NCBI GenBank assembly: GCA_005792635.1
Contig: SXRF01000109.1
Coordinates: forward strand, 1 to 39,515
Reading direction: 5' to 3'
Source of the DNA: Rickettsiales bacterium
GTDB taxonomy: Bacteria > Pseudomonadota > Alphaproteobacteria > Rickettsiales > SXRF01
DNA length: 39,515 nucleotides
The notes beneath the pieces are model-generated. The model was not told where the DNA came from, ran no database searches, and saw nothing but the letters and a program-made list of their open reading frames with translations. This document shows, piece by piece, positions 15,427 through 23,551 of this stretch (position 1 is the stretch's first letter; each line of letters begins with the position of its first letter). Position numbers and translations under genes: made by a program.

Positions 15427-16368
15427 GTGACAATTTATTCAAAACCATACCTCACTCCTAAGCAGCAGGTTTCGCTTCTGAGGTCTAGAGGAATGATAAT
15501 CACCGATGTTGAAAAAGCCAAATCCTGCTTGCAACGAGTGGGATATTATCGCTTAAGTGCCTATTGGTATCCATTTAGAGAATCTGAACAAGATGAAGGT
15601 GGAAAGGTTATTGTTAATGATGATTTTAAAACAGGAATAAATTTTCAAACAGTTTTTGAATTATATGTGTTTGATAAAGGCTTGAGAATGATTATTCTTG
15701 ACGCTCTGGAACGCATAGAAATCGCCTTGCGAACAGATATTGCGCTTTTGCTTGGTAAACATGACATAAGAGCACATAGAAATCCTGATTTGCTACATGG
15801 TCATTTTTCCAAAAAAAATCAAAAAGGAAAAAATACAACCCTTCATGCGGAGTGGTTGTCGCGCTTAGATGATAAATTCAAAAAATCCAGAGAGGATTTT
15901 GTTGCTCATTTTAAGCGTAAATATTCTGGCGATCATTTACCAATCTGGATGGCAACCGAACTTTTTGATTTTGGTTTATTATCCTTTTTATATGACGGTC
16001 TAAAGCATAAAGACAAAGACGAAATTGCGGAAAATTACGGAATACCATCAGGTGAGATGCTTGCCTCATGGCTCAGATGTTTAGGAGATGTCAGAAATAT
16101 CTGCGCTCACCATTCTCGTTTATGGAATCGCACCCTAGTAAACCAGCCATCATTACCGAAGGCCGATGAAATTAAAGGATTTAATTATATAGGCAACAAT
16201 ACTCGTTTATATGCAGGCTTAGTAATTATAAAATTTCTACTAAAGACTGTAAATCCATCTACAACATGGTGGGCTCGGCTAGTCCAGCATATTGATACCT
16301 TCCCAACCGACCAATATATCAGCCTAAAAAATGCTGGATTTCCTGAAAATTGGGAAAACTGCAATTAA
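15427..16368 (+). CDS. Abi_2 family protein (AbiD/AbiF), HEPN-type abortive-infection protein
   Basis: A 313-residue protein of the Abi_2 family, which includes the lactococcal abortive-infection proteins AbiD and AbiF. Family landmarks: YSKPYLTPKQQVSLLRSRGM at the start, VGYYRLSAYWYPF (about 38-50), FDKGLRMIILDALERIEIAL (about 85-104), PIWMATELFDFGLLS and the HEPN-type R-x4-H motif RNICAHHSR at about 222-230, a predicted RNase active site. The start is GTG at 15427 without a clear ribosome site, which would keep expression low. Gene is AT-rich, unlike cimA before and trmJ after it. The TrmJ-like gene follows at 9 nt. Known Abi proteins stop phage by killing or arresting the host; whether the RNA units act as antitoxin is inference. 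Confidence 0.88.
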   Translation: MTIYSKPYLTPKQQVSLLRSRGMIITDVEKAKSCLQRVGYYRLSAYWYPFRESEQDEGGKVIVNDDFKTGINFQTVFELYVFDKGLRMIILDALERIEIALRTDIALLLGKHDIRAHRNPDLLHGHFSKKNQKGKNTTLHAEWLSRLDDKFKKSREDFVAHFKRKYSGDHLPIWMATELFDFGLLSFLYDGLKHKDKDEIAENYGIPSGEMLASWLRCLGDVRNICAHHSRLWNRTLVNQPSLPKADEIKGFNYIGNNTRLYAGLVIIKFLLKTVNPSTTWWARLVQHIDTFPTDQYISLKNAGFPENWENCN

Positions 16369-16377
16369 GGTTATATT

Positions 16378-17145
16378 ATGAAATCTATAATCACCGCCCC
16401 CATCATCATCCTAATCCGCCCGCAAATGGGCGAGAATATCGGTGCGGTGGCACGCGCGATGAGCAATTTTGGTTTGAGCGAGCTGCGGCTCGTTGCACCG
16501 CGCGATGGCTGGCCAAACCAAAGGGCTAACGACATGGCGGCGGGCGGTCTTAATATTATTGAAAATGCCAAAATTTACCCAGATTTTGCGAGCGCAATGG
16601 TCGATATTCACTGCGCCTATGCCACCACAGCCCGCTCGCGCGATATGAACAAGCGCACTACCTCACCAAGCGAGGCAATGGCAGAAATTCTTGCCAACAA
16701 CCAACAACAAGCAACTAATAACCGCACTGCAATTGTCTTCGGCGCGGAGCGCACGGGAATGGAAAATGAGGATGTTGTGCTGTGTGATGCGATTATAAAT
16801 ATTCCCACTTCAGCGGAAAATCCGTCCCTAAATCTTGGGCAGGCGGCGGTGATTATTGGGTATGAATGGGCGAAAGCGAGTATTGAGTTTGGAGTGTTGA
16901 GTGTGGAAAAAAATACTAGGCTACACTCCACACTCCAAACTCCAAACTCTGCGCCGAAAGGCGAATATCTTGGTCTATTTGAACAGCTAGAAAACTACCT
17001 AGACCAAGCCGAATATTTCCGCACCGAGCAGAAAAAAGCCATAATGTGGAAAAACCTGCGCACTATGTTGCTGCGCGGAGCGTGGAACGAACAAGAAATC
17101 CGCACTATGCGTGGCATGCTTCGTGCGCTGTGGGAACGCAAATAA
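16378..17145 (+). CDS. trmJ: TrmJ-type SPOUT RNA methyltransferase
   Basis: TrmJ 2'-O-methylates position 32 of tRNAs. Seen: IIILIRPQMGENIGAVARAM at the start (canonical LV.p...GNiGa.aRam), FGLSELRLVAPRDGWPN, the SPOUT knot motifs VFGAERTGMENEDVVLCD and IPTSAENPSLNLGQAA, and the C-terminal helix region of the TrmJ group. A stretch of about 24 residues at 168-191 (FGVLSVEKNTRLHSTLQTPN) is encoded by a palindromic 7-nt-word element inserted in frame between the catalytic and C-terminal parts. AAGG stands 7-8 nt before the ATG. 255 residues. Confidence 0.88.
   Translation: MKSIITAPIIILIRPQMGENIGAVARAMSNFGLSELRLVAPRDGWPNQRANDMAAGGLNIIENAKIYPDFASAMVDIHCAYATTARSRDMNKRTTSPSEAMAEILANNQQQATNNRTAIVFGAERTGMENEDVVLCDAIINIPTSAENPSLNLGQAAVIIGYEWAKASIEFGVLSVEKNTRLHSTLQTPNSAPKGEYLGLFEQLENYLDQAEYFRTEQKKAIMWKNLRTMLLRGAWNEQEIRTMRGMLRALWERK
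16878..16950. repeat. Palindromic element of 7-nt words, in frame inside trmJ
   Basis: The left arm is four 7-nt words: GAGTATT, GAGTTTG, GAGTGTT, GAGTGTG. The right arm is ACACTCC, ACACTCC, AAACTCC, AAACTCT, near-complement of the left. A loop of about 17 nt lies between. The length keeps the trmJ frame open, as with Rickettsia palindromic elements inside genes. Confidence 0.85.
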
Positions 17146-17178
17146 AAACAATTTTTGTAATAGCTCTTTTTATTGGAA

Positions 17179-17303
17179 TAAAACTCGCTGGCGTGAGGAA
17201 AGCGCGCAGCAATGAAGTAGCAAAAGCGCAGTGTACAAAAAAGTACATGAGCATTTTGCTGAAGCTTCATTGCAAGCAGATTTTCCGCGCCAGTAGAGTT
17301 TTA
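17179..17303. repeat. Long imperfect inverted repeat between convergent genes
   Basis: TAAAACTC...CTGGCG pairs with CGCCAG...GAGTTTTA, and further in GCAATGAAG/CTTCATTGC, AGCAAAA/TTTTGCT and GTAC/GTAC close on A6. The inner core, read on the minus strand, is GCTCATGTAC-N6-GTACACTGCGC, shared with the element at 33081-33198. It lies between trmJ and nadK, overlaps the nadK stop, and could end both transcripts. Confidence 0.75.
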
Positions 17304-18080
17304 ATAAGTGAACTGCTCTTTGATAATCCGCTCGGCGAGGTTGTGTTCTGGGTCAAAAAGAAGGGTAACGCCTGACTTGCGCTGTTCGCTCACCACCACT
17401 TCGCTCACATCTTCAATCTCGGTGAAATCAGCTACCGCCGCAACTGGGCGTTTTTTTGGTTCAAGAATGCTGAAATTCACGCTGGAATCGCGCGAGAGCA
17501 ATGCTCCGCCCCAACGCCGTGGGCGGAAGGGAACTAGCGGCGTGAGTGCCATTAAATTCGCGCCCAGCGGCAAAATCGGCCCGCCCGCCGAGAAGTTATA
17601 GGCCGTGCTGCCCGCAGGCGTGGAAACCATGATACCGTCACAGGTCAGCTCATTCAAACGGATTACATGGTCAATTGCCACGCGAATCTTCGCCGCCTGC
17701 CGCCCTTGGCGAAATAGCGAAACCTCGTTAAACGCCAGAGCTTGCACGGTTTTACCGTTGATTTTGCGAGCATACATATGTAACGGATAAAGCGTGGTCG
17801 GGCGCGAGTGGTTTATCCGCGCATCCAAATTTTCCAGCAAAAATTCATTCATCAAAAAGCCAACCGTACCGCAATTAATGCCATAAAACGGCAGCTTCAT
17901 TTTCATATAAGTATGCAGGGTTTGCAGCATAAACCCATCGCCGCCAAGGACAATAATCGCCTCTGCCCCCATGCGCCGCTTGGTGATTTCCACCAAATCA
18001 TAATTTTTCTTGATTTCTCTTAGGGCGGCTTGTGCTTTTGGTGAACTATCAGCAACACAAGCAATTTTTGTATATTTCAT
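17301..18080 (-). CDS. nadK: NAD kinase
   Basis: NadK phosphorylates NAD to NADP. The 259-residue protein shows the GGDG nucleotide motif (IIVLGGDGFML, about 43-53), INCGTVGFLMN, the FNEVSLFR motif near 118, the DGIMVSTPAGSTAYNFSAGG signature (about 148-167) and a C-terminal beta part ending ERIIKEQF. GAAG lies 5 nt before the ATG. It converges on trmJ; the gene upstream on the same strand is the uracil-DNA glycosylase, 66 nt away. Confidence 0.94.
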   Translation of the reverse strand: MKYTKIACVADSSPKAQAALREIKKNYDLVEITKRRMGAEAIIVLGGDGFMLQTLHTYMKMKLPFYGINCGTVGFLMNEFLLENLDARINHSRPTTLYPLHMYARKINGKTVQALAFNEVSLFRQGRQAAKIRVAIDHVIRLNELTCDGIMVSTPAGSTAYNFSAGGPILPLGANLMALTPLVPFRPRRWGGALLSRDSSVNFSILEPKKRPVAAVADFTEIEDVSEVVVSEQRKSGVTLLFDPEHNLAERIIKEQFTY

Positions 18081-18146
18081 AATTCTTCACCCGATAGGTT
18101 TTATTTGAAATATCTTATTGAATTTATATTTATAAATCAATCAACT

Positions 18147-18788
18147 TTATTGTAACAAATTTTTTGCCTGCTCGACGACCTCATCAAACATATTTTGCGT
18201 GAGCCTGCCTGTGTTGATATTATAGCGCGAACAATGATAGCTGGCTAAATGGTGGATGTTGTTTTCTGCGCGTGGAATTACATGTGCAGCACCATGGATA
18301 AATTTAGCGTGGGAAGCTTTCAAAGCAAAAGCCTTCAGCACAGCATTATGCGAAATAAGCCCAAGCGATAAAATCACCCGCAAATTTGGCATAGCAGCCA
18401 TTTCCGCCCGCAAGAAACTATTACACTGGTTTATTTCCGAAATTTCAGGTTTGTTTTCAGGGGGAACACAGCGCACAGCATTGGTAATCCGCGCATTGAT
18501 GAGAGTAAAACCATCATCTGCCCGTTGCTGGTAATTTCCTTTAGCAAAACCGTATTTGAGCAGGGATTCATAGAGTACCAAGCCAGCATAATCGCCTGTA
18601 AATGGTCTTCCCGTCTGGTTCGCTCCCTTAAGTCCGGGGGCAAGTCCAACCACAAGCAATTGTGCGTCAAGCTCGCCGAATGCAGGCACAGGAGCGTTAA
18701 AAAACTCTGGATATTGCGCCTGATTATCCGCCCGAAACGCGGCAAGGCGCGGACAAAGTGAGCAATTTTTCTGTGGAGCTATTTCCAA
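18147..18788 (-). CDS. Uracil-DNA glycosylase, iron-sulfur family 4/5
   Basis: The enzyme removes uracil from DNA. The 213-residue protein has CSLCPRL at the start and two later cysteines (NAVRC, NQC), consistent with the 4Fe-4S cluster of family 4/5 enzymes. The motif LVVGLAPGLKGANQTGRPFT with GD after it, and HLASYHCSRYN near the end (canonical HPS..), point to the family 5 (UdgB) branch. The start is a TTG at 18788, overlapping the stop of the upstream lipoprotein by 10 nt, with no ribosome site of its own; translation probably depends on coupling. Confidence 0.87.
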   Translation of the reverse strand: MEIAPQKNCSLCPRLAAFRADNQAQYPEFFNAPVPAFGELDAQLLVVGLAPGLKGANQTGRPFTGDYAGLVLYESLLKYGFAKGNYQQRADDGFTLINARITNAVRCVPPENKPEISEINQCNSFLRAEMAAMPNLRVILSLGLISHNAVLKAFALKASHAKFIHGAAHVIPRAENNIHHLASYHCSRYNINTGRLTQNMFDEVVEQAKNLLQ

Positions 18789-19015
18789 ATTGGTTTGCCA
18801 AGGTCAAGCTGGTGTTTCTCAATCACTGCGCCCGCCGCCGCGCCAACTGCACCGCCCACTACCGCACCCGTCACAGGGTCACCGCCGATTATTGCGCCAC
18901 CAACCGCGCCAACGCCAGCACCAATCCCCGCACCGCTAAGTGCGCGTTCACCCTTGCTATCACCGCAAGCCGAAACCGCAAACAACATAGCTATAAATAA
19001 TAATGATTTTTTCAT
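18779..19015 (-). CDS. Small lipoprotein with glycine zipper
   Basis: A 78-residue protein: signal peptide KKSLLFIAMLFAVSAC with lipobox VSAC, then a glycine zipper (GAGIGAGVGAVGGAIIGGDP and VTGAVVGGAVGAAAG). This arrangement resembles the 17-kDa/OmpA-like glycine-zipper lipoproteins but is much shorter. I chose the ATG at 19015 because GGAG stands 7 nt before it; a TTG four codons upstream is possible. It overlaps the glycosylase start by 10 nt and lies 13 nt after the toxin gene. Confidence 0.75.
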   Translation of the reverse strand: MKKSLLFIAMLFAVSACGDSKGERALSGAGIGAGVGAVGGAIIGGDPVTGAVVGGAVGAAAGAVIEKHQLDLGKPIWK

Positions 19016-19028
19016 ATTTTTCTCCAAA

Positions 19029-19364
19029 TTAATTAGGTATCACAAGCAAAGATTCTTCTTGGTTTTTATAAAAGCTATCTATATCTCTTTGATGCGCTAA
19101 AAGACAATGCTTTATACTATCAGTTGAACAATTGCCTGTCGCTAACAAAATAACTTTAGGCGGTGCGCCAAATAAAGTCGCCATCTGCACAAAATCACTA
19201 TCTTTGGAAACGATTATATAGCCATTTTCACGCGCAAAATTCCATATTTCTTTATCAGTTGCTTTTCCCATTCCCAGCAAGGCAACATGCTCGCTTCCAG
19301 CCCAAATCGAGAGCAGATATTCCAGCAAATAACGCGATAAATTCTGATCTACTAGCAACTTCAC
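19029..19364 (-). CDS. DUF5615 PIN-like protein, toxin of a toxin-antitoxin pair
   Basis: A 111-residue PIN-like protein. MKLLVDQNLSRYLLEYL carries the first acidic residue of the fold, and IIVSKDSDFVQMATLFG carries the DxDF motif typical of DUF5615/Mut7-C-like proteins; APPKVILLATGN is the family's next strand. The start is GTG directly after the antitoxin stop (TAA-GTG), so both are translated from one mRNA. Such proteins are predicted RNases; activity is not shown here. Confidence 0.87.
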   Translation of the reverse strand: MKLLVDQNLSRYLLEYLLSIWAGSEHVALLGMGKATDKEIWNFARENGYIIVSKDSDFVQMATLFGAPPKVILLATGNCSTDSIKHCLLAHQRDIDSFYKNQEESLLVIPN

Positions 19365-19589
19365 TTAAAACGCCGCCTGATGAATCAACCGCTCGCGGCT
19401 AGCAGCAAAGGCAAGGCAGCTTTGGATATCTTCAACCTTAAGTTCTGGAAAATCATGACAAATTTGCTCTGTACTCATGCCAGAAGCCATATATTCCAAA
19501 ACATCGCTAACTGAAATGCGAGTGCCATTTACGCACGGCTTTCCCGAACGAATAGCAGGGTCTATGGATATAACATTTTTGAAATTCAT
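19365..19589 (-). CDS. DUF433 protein, antitoxin of the DUF5615 pair
   Basis: A 74-residue DUF433 protein: SIDPAIRSGKPCVNGTRISV is the family signature, followed by a predicted helix-turn-helix (VLEYMASGMSTEQICHDFPE LK split here) and a helical end. DUF433 proteins are commonly paired with DUF5615 as antitoxin and probable autoregulator. The downstream PIN-like gene begins at the next base after the stop. It is located after cysS on the same strand with a 31-nt gap. Confidence 0.87.
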   Translation of the reverse strand: MNFKNVISIDPAIRSGKPCVNGTRISVSDVLEYMASGMSTEQICHDFPELKVEDIQSCLAFAASRERLIHQAAF

Positions 19590-19620
19590 AGGCTTACCGT
19601 ATCATTTTTGCGCCAATATG

Positions 19621-21051
19621 TCAAGCTCTTCGCCAGTCGGTTGTGCCATCGGGTCTATCTTCCAGCAAAATACCATCATCCGCAAGTTTTTTCCGTATCT
19701 CATCCGCCCGCGCCCAGTTTTTCGCCTTTTTCGCCTCTATGCGCTCGGAAATCAGGGTTTCTATCGTAGAATTATTATCATCAGATGAACCCTTAAACCA
19801 TTCTTCGGGGGATTTTTGAAGAATGCCCAAGAAATTATTAGCATATTTTTTTAGATGATACGCGTTCATATTGGCAGCGTCATTCTGATCTTGAGAATAA
19901 AAACCAATAGCGTGTTTTGCTAATTGATTAAGTAGAGAGATAAAAACAGTTATGTTTAGGTCGTCATTTAACTCACTCAATATCCTGTTTCCAGCAGCAT
20001 CGTTATCTACAGAAAATTTATTCTCTAAATCGTCTGTATTCAAATCAGGGGTTAGTTTTTCTATAGCCCTATACCAATAATCCAAAGTTATATTTGCATC
20101 ATGAATTAGTTTATCATTCCAGTCTAATGGGCTTCTATAATGTGCTGATAGCAATGCCAATCTTATCACTTCACCTTTTATGCCTTTATCTAATACATCC
20201 TTCACAGTTGTAAAATTTCCCAGTGACTTGCTCATTTTCTCGCCATTAACGGTCAAAAATCCATTATGCACCCAGTATTTTGCGAAATTTGAATGCGGTG
20301 AGGCGCAGCGCGACTGGGCGATTTCATTTTCATGATGCGGGAACATTAAATCCGCGCCACCGCCATGAATATCAAAATCATCACCCAGATATTTGCTGCT
20401 CATAGCCGAGCATTCAATATGCCACCCCGGCCTGCCTTTTCCCCATGGCGAGTCAAAAACGCTGCTTGCATCGTCGCCTGCATCTGCTGGCTTCCACAGC
20501 ACAAAATCACCCGCATTTTCCTTATAACTTTCCACCTCCACACGCGCACCAGCGATTAAATCTTCCAATTTTCGCCCTGAAAGTGCGCCGTAATCCGCAT
20601 AGCTATTCACGCGGAAGAGTACATGTTTTTCGCTTTCGTAGGCATATCCGCCAGCAATTAGTTTTTCAATTATGGCAATCATTTCGGCGATATGGGCGGT
20701 GGCGTGTGGCTCGACAGTGGGCGGCAAGCAGTTAAGAGCCGCCATATCCGCATGAAACCAGCCCTCAACGCGGCTGGTTAGCGCGGAAATTGGCTCGCCA
20801 CCCGCTTTTGCCGCAGCATTTATTTTATCATCCACATCGGTGATGTTACGCACGAATTTAACATGCTCCGCGCCGTACACATGGCGCAGCAAGCGAAACA
20901 GAACATCATAAACCACTGCGCTTCTAGCATTGCCCAGATGCGGGCGGTCATAAACCGTAGGCCCGCAAACATACATGCGTACATTCTTTGCGTCAGCGGG
21001 TTTGAATTCTTCTTTCTGGCGGGTGAGGGTGTTGTAAAGTGAGATTGTCAT
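19621..21051 (-). CDS. cysS: Cysteine--tRNA ligase
   Basis: CysRS charges tRNA-Cys. The 476-residue protein has [19 protein letters not shown] with the HIGH-type motif HLGN, the zinc-site ECSAMS and HHENE blocks, [10 protein letters not shown] (KMSKS) and a C-terminal DALR-type helical region ending in a tRNA-binding segment (GTTDW). AAGGA is 9 nt before the ATG. Its upstream side carries a degenerate REP piece, a copy of the TTTGTTACTAACATA motif, a pilin gene and a decayed duplicate of part of this gene. Confidence 0.96.
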   Translation of the reverse strand: MTISLYNTLTRQKEEFKPADAKNVRMYVCGPTVYDRPHLGNARSAVVYDVLFRLLRHVYGAEHVKFVRNITDVDDKINAAAKAGGEPISALTSRVEGWFHADMAALNCLPPTVEPHATAHIAEMIAIIEKLIAGGYAYESEKHVLFRVNSYADYGALSGRKLEDLIAGARVEVESYKENAGDFVLWKPADAGDDASSVFDSPWGKGRPGWHIECSAMSSKYLGDDFDIHGGGADLMFPHHENEIAQSRCASPHSNFAKYWVHNGFLTVNGEKMSKSLGNFTTVKDVLDKGIKGEVIRLALLSAHYRSPLDWNDKLIHDANITLDYWYRAIEKLTPDLNTDDLENKFSVDNDAAGNRILSELNDDLNITVFISLLNQLAKHAIGFYSQDQNDAANMNAYHLKKYANNFLGILQKSPEEWFKGSSDDNNSTIETLISERIEAKKAKNWARADEIRKKLADDGILLEDRPDGTTDWRRA

Positions 21052-21060
21052 TAATATATC

Positions 21061-21090
21061 CTTGTCATACCAGCAAAGGTCTTTATCCAG
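21061..21090. repeat. Degenerate half of a REP-like palindrome
   Basis: TGTCATACCAGCAAAGGTCT resembles the TACCAGC-CTTC-GCTGGTA element at 2312-2338, but the second arm has decayed (TTTATCCAG). It lies just upstream of cysS. Confidence 0.4.
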
Positions 21091-21100
21091 TTGCTCCTTG

Positions 21101-21116
21101 TTTTGTTACTAACATA
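21101..21116. promoter_or_regulatory. Second copy of the palindrome half-site
   Basis: TTTTGTTACTAACATA matches 15 nt of the right arm of the palindrome at 15083-15128 (TTTGTTACTAACATA). It is upstream of cysS, between it and the pilin stop. The flanks TTGTT and ACAACAA add weak symmetry. A shared regulator is possible. Confidence 0.45.
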
Positions 21117-21164
21117 CAACAAATTTTTAGGCAAGTTTCTGGATGTCTACATATCACCTTGAGC

Positions 21165-21983
21165 TTACTTAAAATAATACAAAACTCTGCAAGTTGCATC
21201 TTCGTTGGTGTTATAAACAGAACCATTGGAACATGAAGTTGGAATAAGAGTATTAGGAACAGCGTCGGTTGCTGCCTGTACCCCGCTAAACTTTCCTTTT
21301 TCTGCCAAGCCATCATCAATTTTCGTGTCAATTGCTTGTGCCTTTACAGGATTCATCGCAGCACCAGTTGGCCAGCTTGGCAAGTTCTTAAAAAAGGTTA
21401 CTGTATTTTCGTGAAGCATCGGCATACCAGAAGGTTGATATAAATCATCATTATAGAAATAACCATAAGCACCATCAATCCATTTAAAATACATATTATT
21501 ATTTATATATAATTCTTCTCCTTTTGCATTATAAATGCTTGATGGCAACATTTGAGATACTGCTAAACTTGCAGCAGCATTAAAAGATTCGCAGCCCCAC
21601 CAGCCACCACCACCATCAATAATTCCATTGCCATCACCATTACCTGCACCGTTAGTATAGGTGCATCCTGGGCTATAAGTATAATAATTAGCCCCGAACA
21701 AAGAGGTCGCATTCGGGCAATCGCCAATAATGCAGTTATATTTTAGTTGAAAATTTCGGTAAGAAGTTTCTAGCTGCGTAAGCTGCGAAGCAGCATAGCG
21801 AACATCCGCGGCTTCTATCAAAGCTTTACCAAGCAAAATACCACCAGCAATTAAACCGATAATTACCAAAACAATTGAAAGCTCAATAAGGGTAAAGCCT
21901 AGCTCACTTCGCAAAAATCTTTGCTTGACAGCAAACCACAAAACCCTAATCTTTGCTTTGCTTTGCCATTTTATTGTCCTCAT
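21165..21983 (-). CDS. Type IV pilin-like protein (prepilin N-terminal domain)
   Basis: A 272-residue protein with a class III prepilin leader: a positively charged 29-residue start, cleavage site G|FTLIELS, then the hydrophobic helix IVLVIIGLIAGGILLGKALI. The rest is rich in Gly, Asn, Tyr and Trp, with cysteine pairs (NCIIGDC; a GCTYT...WWGCESF pair; TSCSNG...ATCRV), as in pilins or pseudopilins with a large beta domain. The ATG at 21983 is likely; five further codons upstream derive from a cysS-like fragment. No other pilus genes are in the window, so the protein works with machinery encoded elsewhere or is a transferred stray. Confidence 0.82.
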   Translation of the reverse strand: MRTIKWQSKAKIRVLWFAVKQRFLRSELGFTLIELSIVLVIIGLIAGGILLGKALIEAADVRYAASQLTQLETSYRNFQLKYNCIIGDCPNATSLFGANYYTYSPGCTYTNGAGNGDGNGIIDGGGGWWGCESFNAAASLAVSQMLPSSIYNAKGEELYINNNMYFKWIDGAYGYFYNDDLYQPSGMPMLHENTVTFFKNLPSWPTGAAMNPVKAQAIDTKIDDGLAEKGKFSGVQAATDAVPNTLIPTSCSNGSVYNTNEDATCRVLYYFK

Positions 21984-21989
21984 TTTGCA

Positions 21990-22085
21990 TTTCCACAAAT
22001 TTTAAAAAATTATTTCTCGCCATACACATGGTGCAGCAAGCAAAAAAGAGGATCATAAACCATTACGCTGCTGGCGTTGGAAAAA
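21990..22085 (-). pseudogene. Decayed fragment of cysS
   Basis: Bases 22018-22079 align with cysS 20870-20931 at about 80% (my hand count: 11-12 differences in 62). The minus strand reads NASSVMVYDPLFCLLHHVYG against the cysS residues [20 protein letters not shown]. It is out of context, with no start and a stop soon after. The fragment lies upstream of the pilin gene, which separates it from intact cysS. Confidence 0.75.
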
Positions 22086-22089
22086 ACAC

Positions 22090-23406
22090 TCATACAGATA
22101 TTCTCTTTTTCACCATTTCCTCACCCAGAAGCGGCAATAATTTCTTAAATTCTGGGCCATGCTCAAGACCTGTGAGAGCCTTGCGGATAGGCATGAACAG
22201 CTCTTTTCCCTTGCGCTGGGTGGTGGGTTTGATGGCGGCGAGCCAAGCGTCCCAGCTTTCTTCTGTGTAGGGGGCAGCGGGCAGCAAAGCCGTAGTTTCA
22301 TGTAGGAAAGCGCGTTCTTCCGCGCTTAAATCCGCCTTCACTTCGCCATGCAGAATATCCCACCATATTTTCGCCTCGCCCAAATTTTTGAGGTTAGCCC
22401 GCACCGCCAGCCAGAATTTTTCATCGGCAAAGGCGATTTGCTTTGCCACCGCTGAAAACGGCAGTTGATGCAGCAGTTTCTCATTTAATTTTTCCAGCTC
22501 AATCGGGTCATAATTCGCTGGCGCGCGCCCGAATTTTTTGAACTCAAATTGTGCAGCCAGTGCATCCAGATCCAAAAATGGTTCAACGGCGTCCGATGTG
22601 CCGATTTTTGCAAGCAGAGAATTTATCGCCATCGGCATGATGCTGTTTTCGCGGAGCGTGCGGATGTCATTGCCGCCCACGCGTTTGGACATTTCTCCGT
22701 CCTTGGTTTTTAGTAACGCCAGATGCCCAAATGTGGGGAGCGCGTAGCCCATCGCTTCAAAAATCTGCACCTGAACGGCGGTGTTGGAAACATGATCCTC
22801 ACCGCGGATAATATGGGTTATGGCAAATTCGCCATCATCCACCACCGAAGCAAAAGTATATAGCGGAACGCCATCCTCGCGCACGAGGACAGGGTCGCTC
22901 ATGTGCGTTGCTTGGAATTTTGCCTCTCCGCGGATTAGATCCTGCCAGATGATTGGCGCGTCATTAAGCAAAAAGCGGTAATGCGGCTTTCTGCCCTCGG
23001 CTTCATATTTAGCTTTTTGTTCAGAAGAGAGTTTCAAGCTCGCGCGGTTATAAATCGGCGGCAACCCGCGCGAAGCCTGCATCTTGCGCTGAACATCTAG
23101 CTCTTCAGCGGTTTCATAGCAAGGATAGAGCCTGCCTGCGGCGATTAGCTTTTCTTTGGCTGCGGAGTACTGGGCGAAGCGGTGTGACTGGTTGAACAGA
23201 TTGCTCCAGCCTAAGCCAAGCCACGCAAGGTCTTCCTTTAGCGCATCTTCATATTCCGCTTTGGAACGATCGGTATCCGTATCGTCAATACGCAGCCAAA
23301 ACTCTCCGCCATTTTTACGCGCAAACAGCCAGTTGACCAGCGCAGTGCGCACATTGCCAAGATGCAAATAACCAGTGGGTGATGGGGCGAAACGGACTTT
23401 TATCAT
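22090..23406 (-). CDS. gltX: Glutamate--tRNA ligase, with a rebuilt 5' end
   Basis: GltX charges tRNA-Glu (or also tRNA-Gln). The 438-residue protein has [19 protein letters not shown] with the HIGH-type motif, RIDDTDTDRS, HIIRGEDHVSNT, the KMSKR region GEMSKRVGG, and a helical anticodon-binding part. Its first 68 coding bases after the ATG are exactly duplicated at 25284-25351, on the far side of an unrelated gene. Here the gene starts ATG-ATA-AAA after GAGTAAAAA, without a good ribosome site, whereas the duplicate starts MSIKV. The present start therefore looks newly formed. Confidence 0.95.
   Translation of the reverse strand: MIKVRFAPSPTGYLHLGNVRTALVNWLFARKNGGEFWLRIDDTDTDRSKAEYEDALKEDLAWLGLGWSNLFNQSHRFAQYSAAKEKLIAAGRLYPCYETAEELDVQRKMQASRGLPPIYNRASLKLSSEQKAKYEAEGRKPHYRFLLNDAPIIWQDLIRGEAKFQATHMSDPVLVREDGVPLYTFASVVDDGEFAITHIIRGEDHVSNTAVQVQIFEAMGYALPTFGHLALLKTKDGEMSKRVGGNDIRTLRENSIMPMAINSLLAKIGTSDAVEPFLDLDALAAQFEFKKFGRAPANYDPIELEKLNEKLLHQLPFSAVAKQIAFADEKFWLAVRANLKNLGEAKIWWDILHGEVKADLSAEERAFLHETTALLPAAPYTEESWDAWLAAIKPTTQRKGKELFMPIRKALTGLEHGPEFKKLLPLLGEEMVKKRISV
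23336..23403. repeat. 68-bp direct repeat, proximal copy (within gltX)
   Basis: Identical over 68 of 68 bases to 25284-25351. It covers gltX codons 2-24, including the HIGH-type motif. The two copies flank the AlbA_2 gene, as a duplicated target or carried homology would. Confidence 0.95.
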
Positions 23407-23551
23407 TTTTTACTCTTAATTTTTATTGTTATATAACTTATTATCACCGATATAGTAAATATATATTTCAATAGGTTATGTTGGTTTTCTATCCCTATTC
23501 TTCCCTATTCTTTCCCTAAATAAATAATATAAAACTTATCTAGGAAAATAA

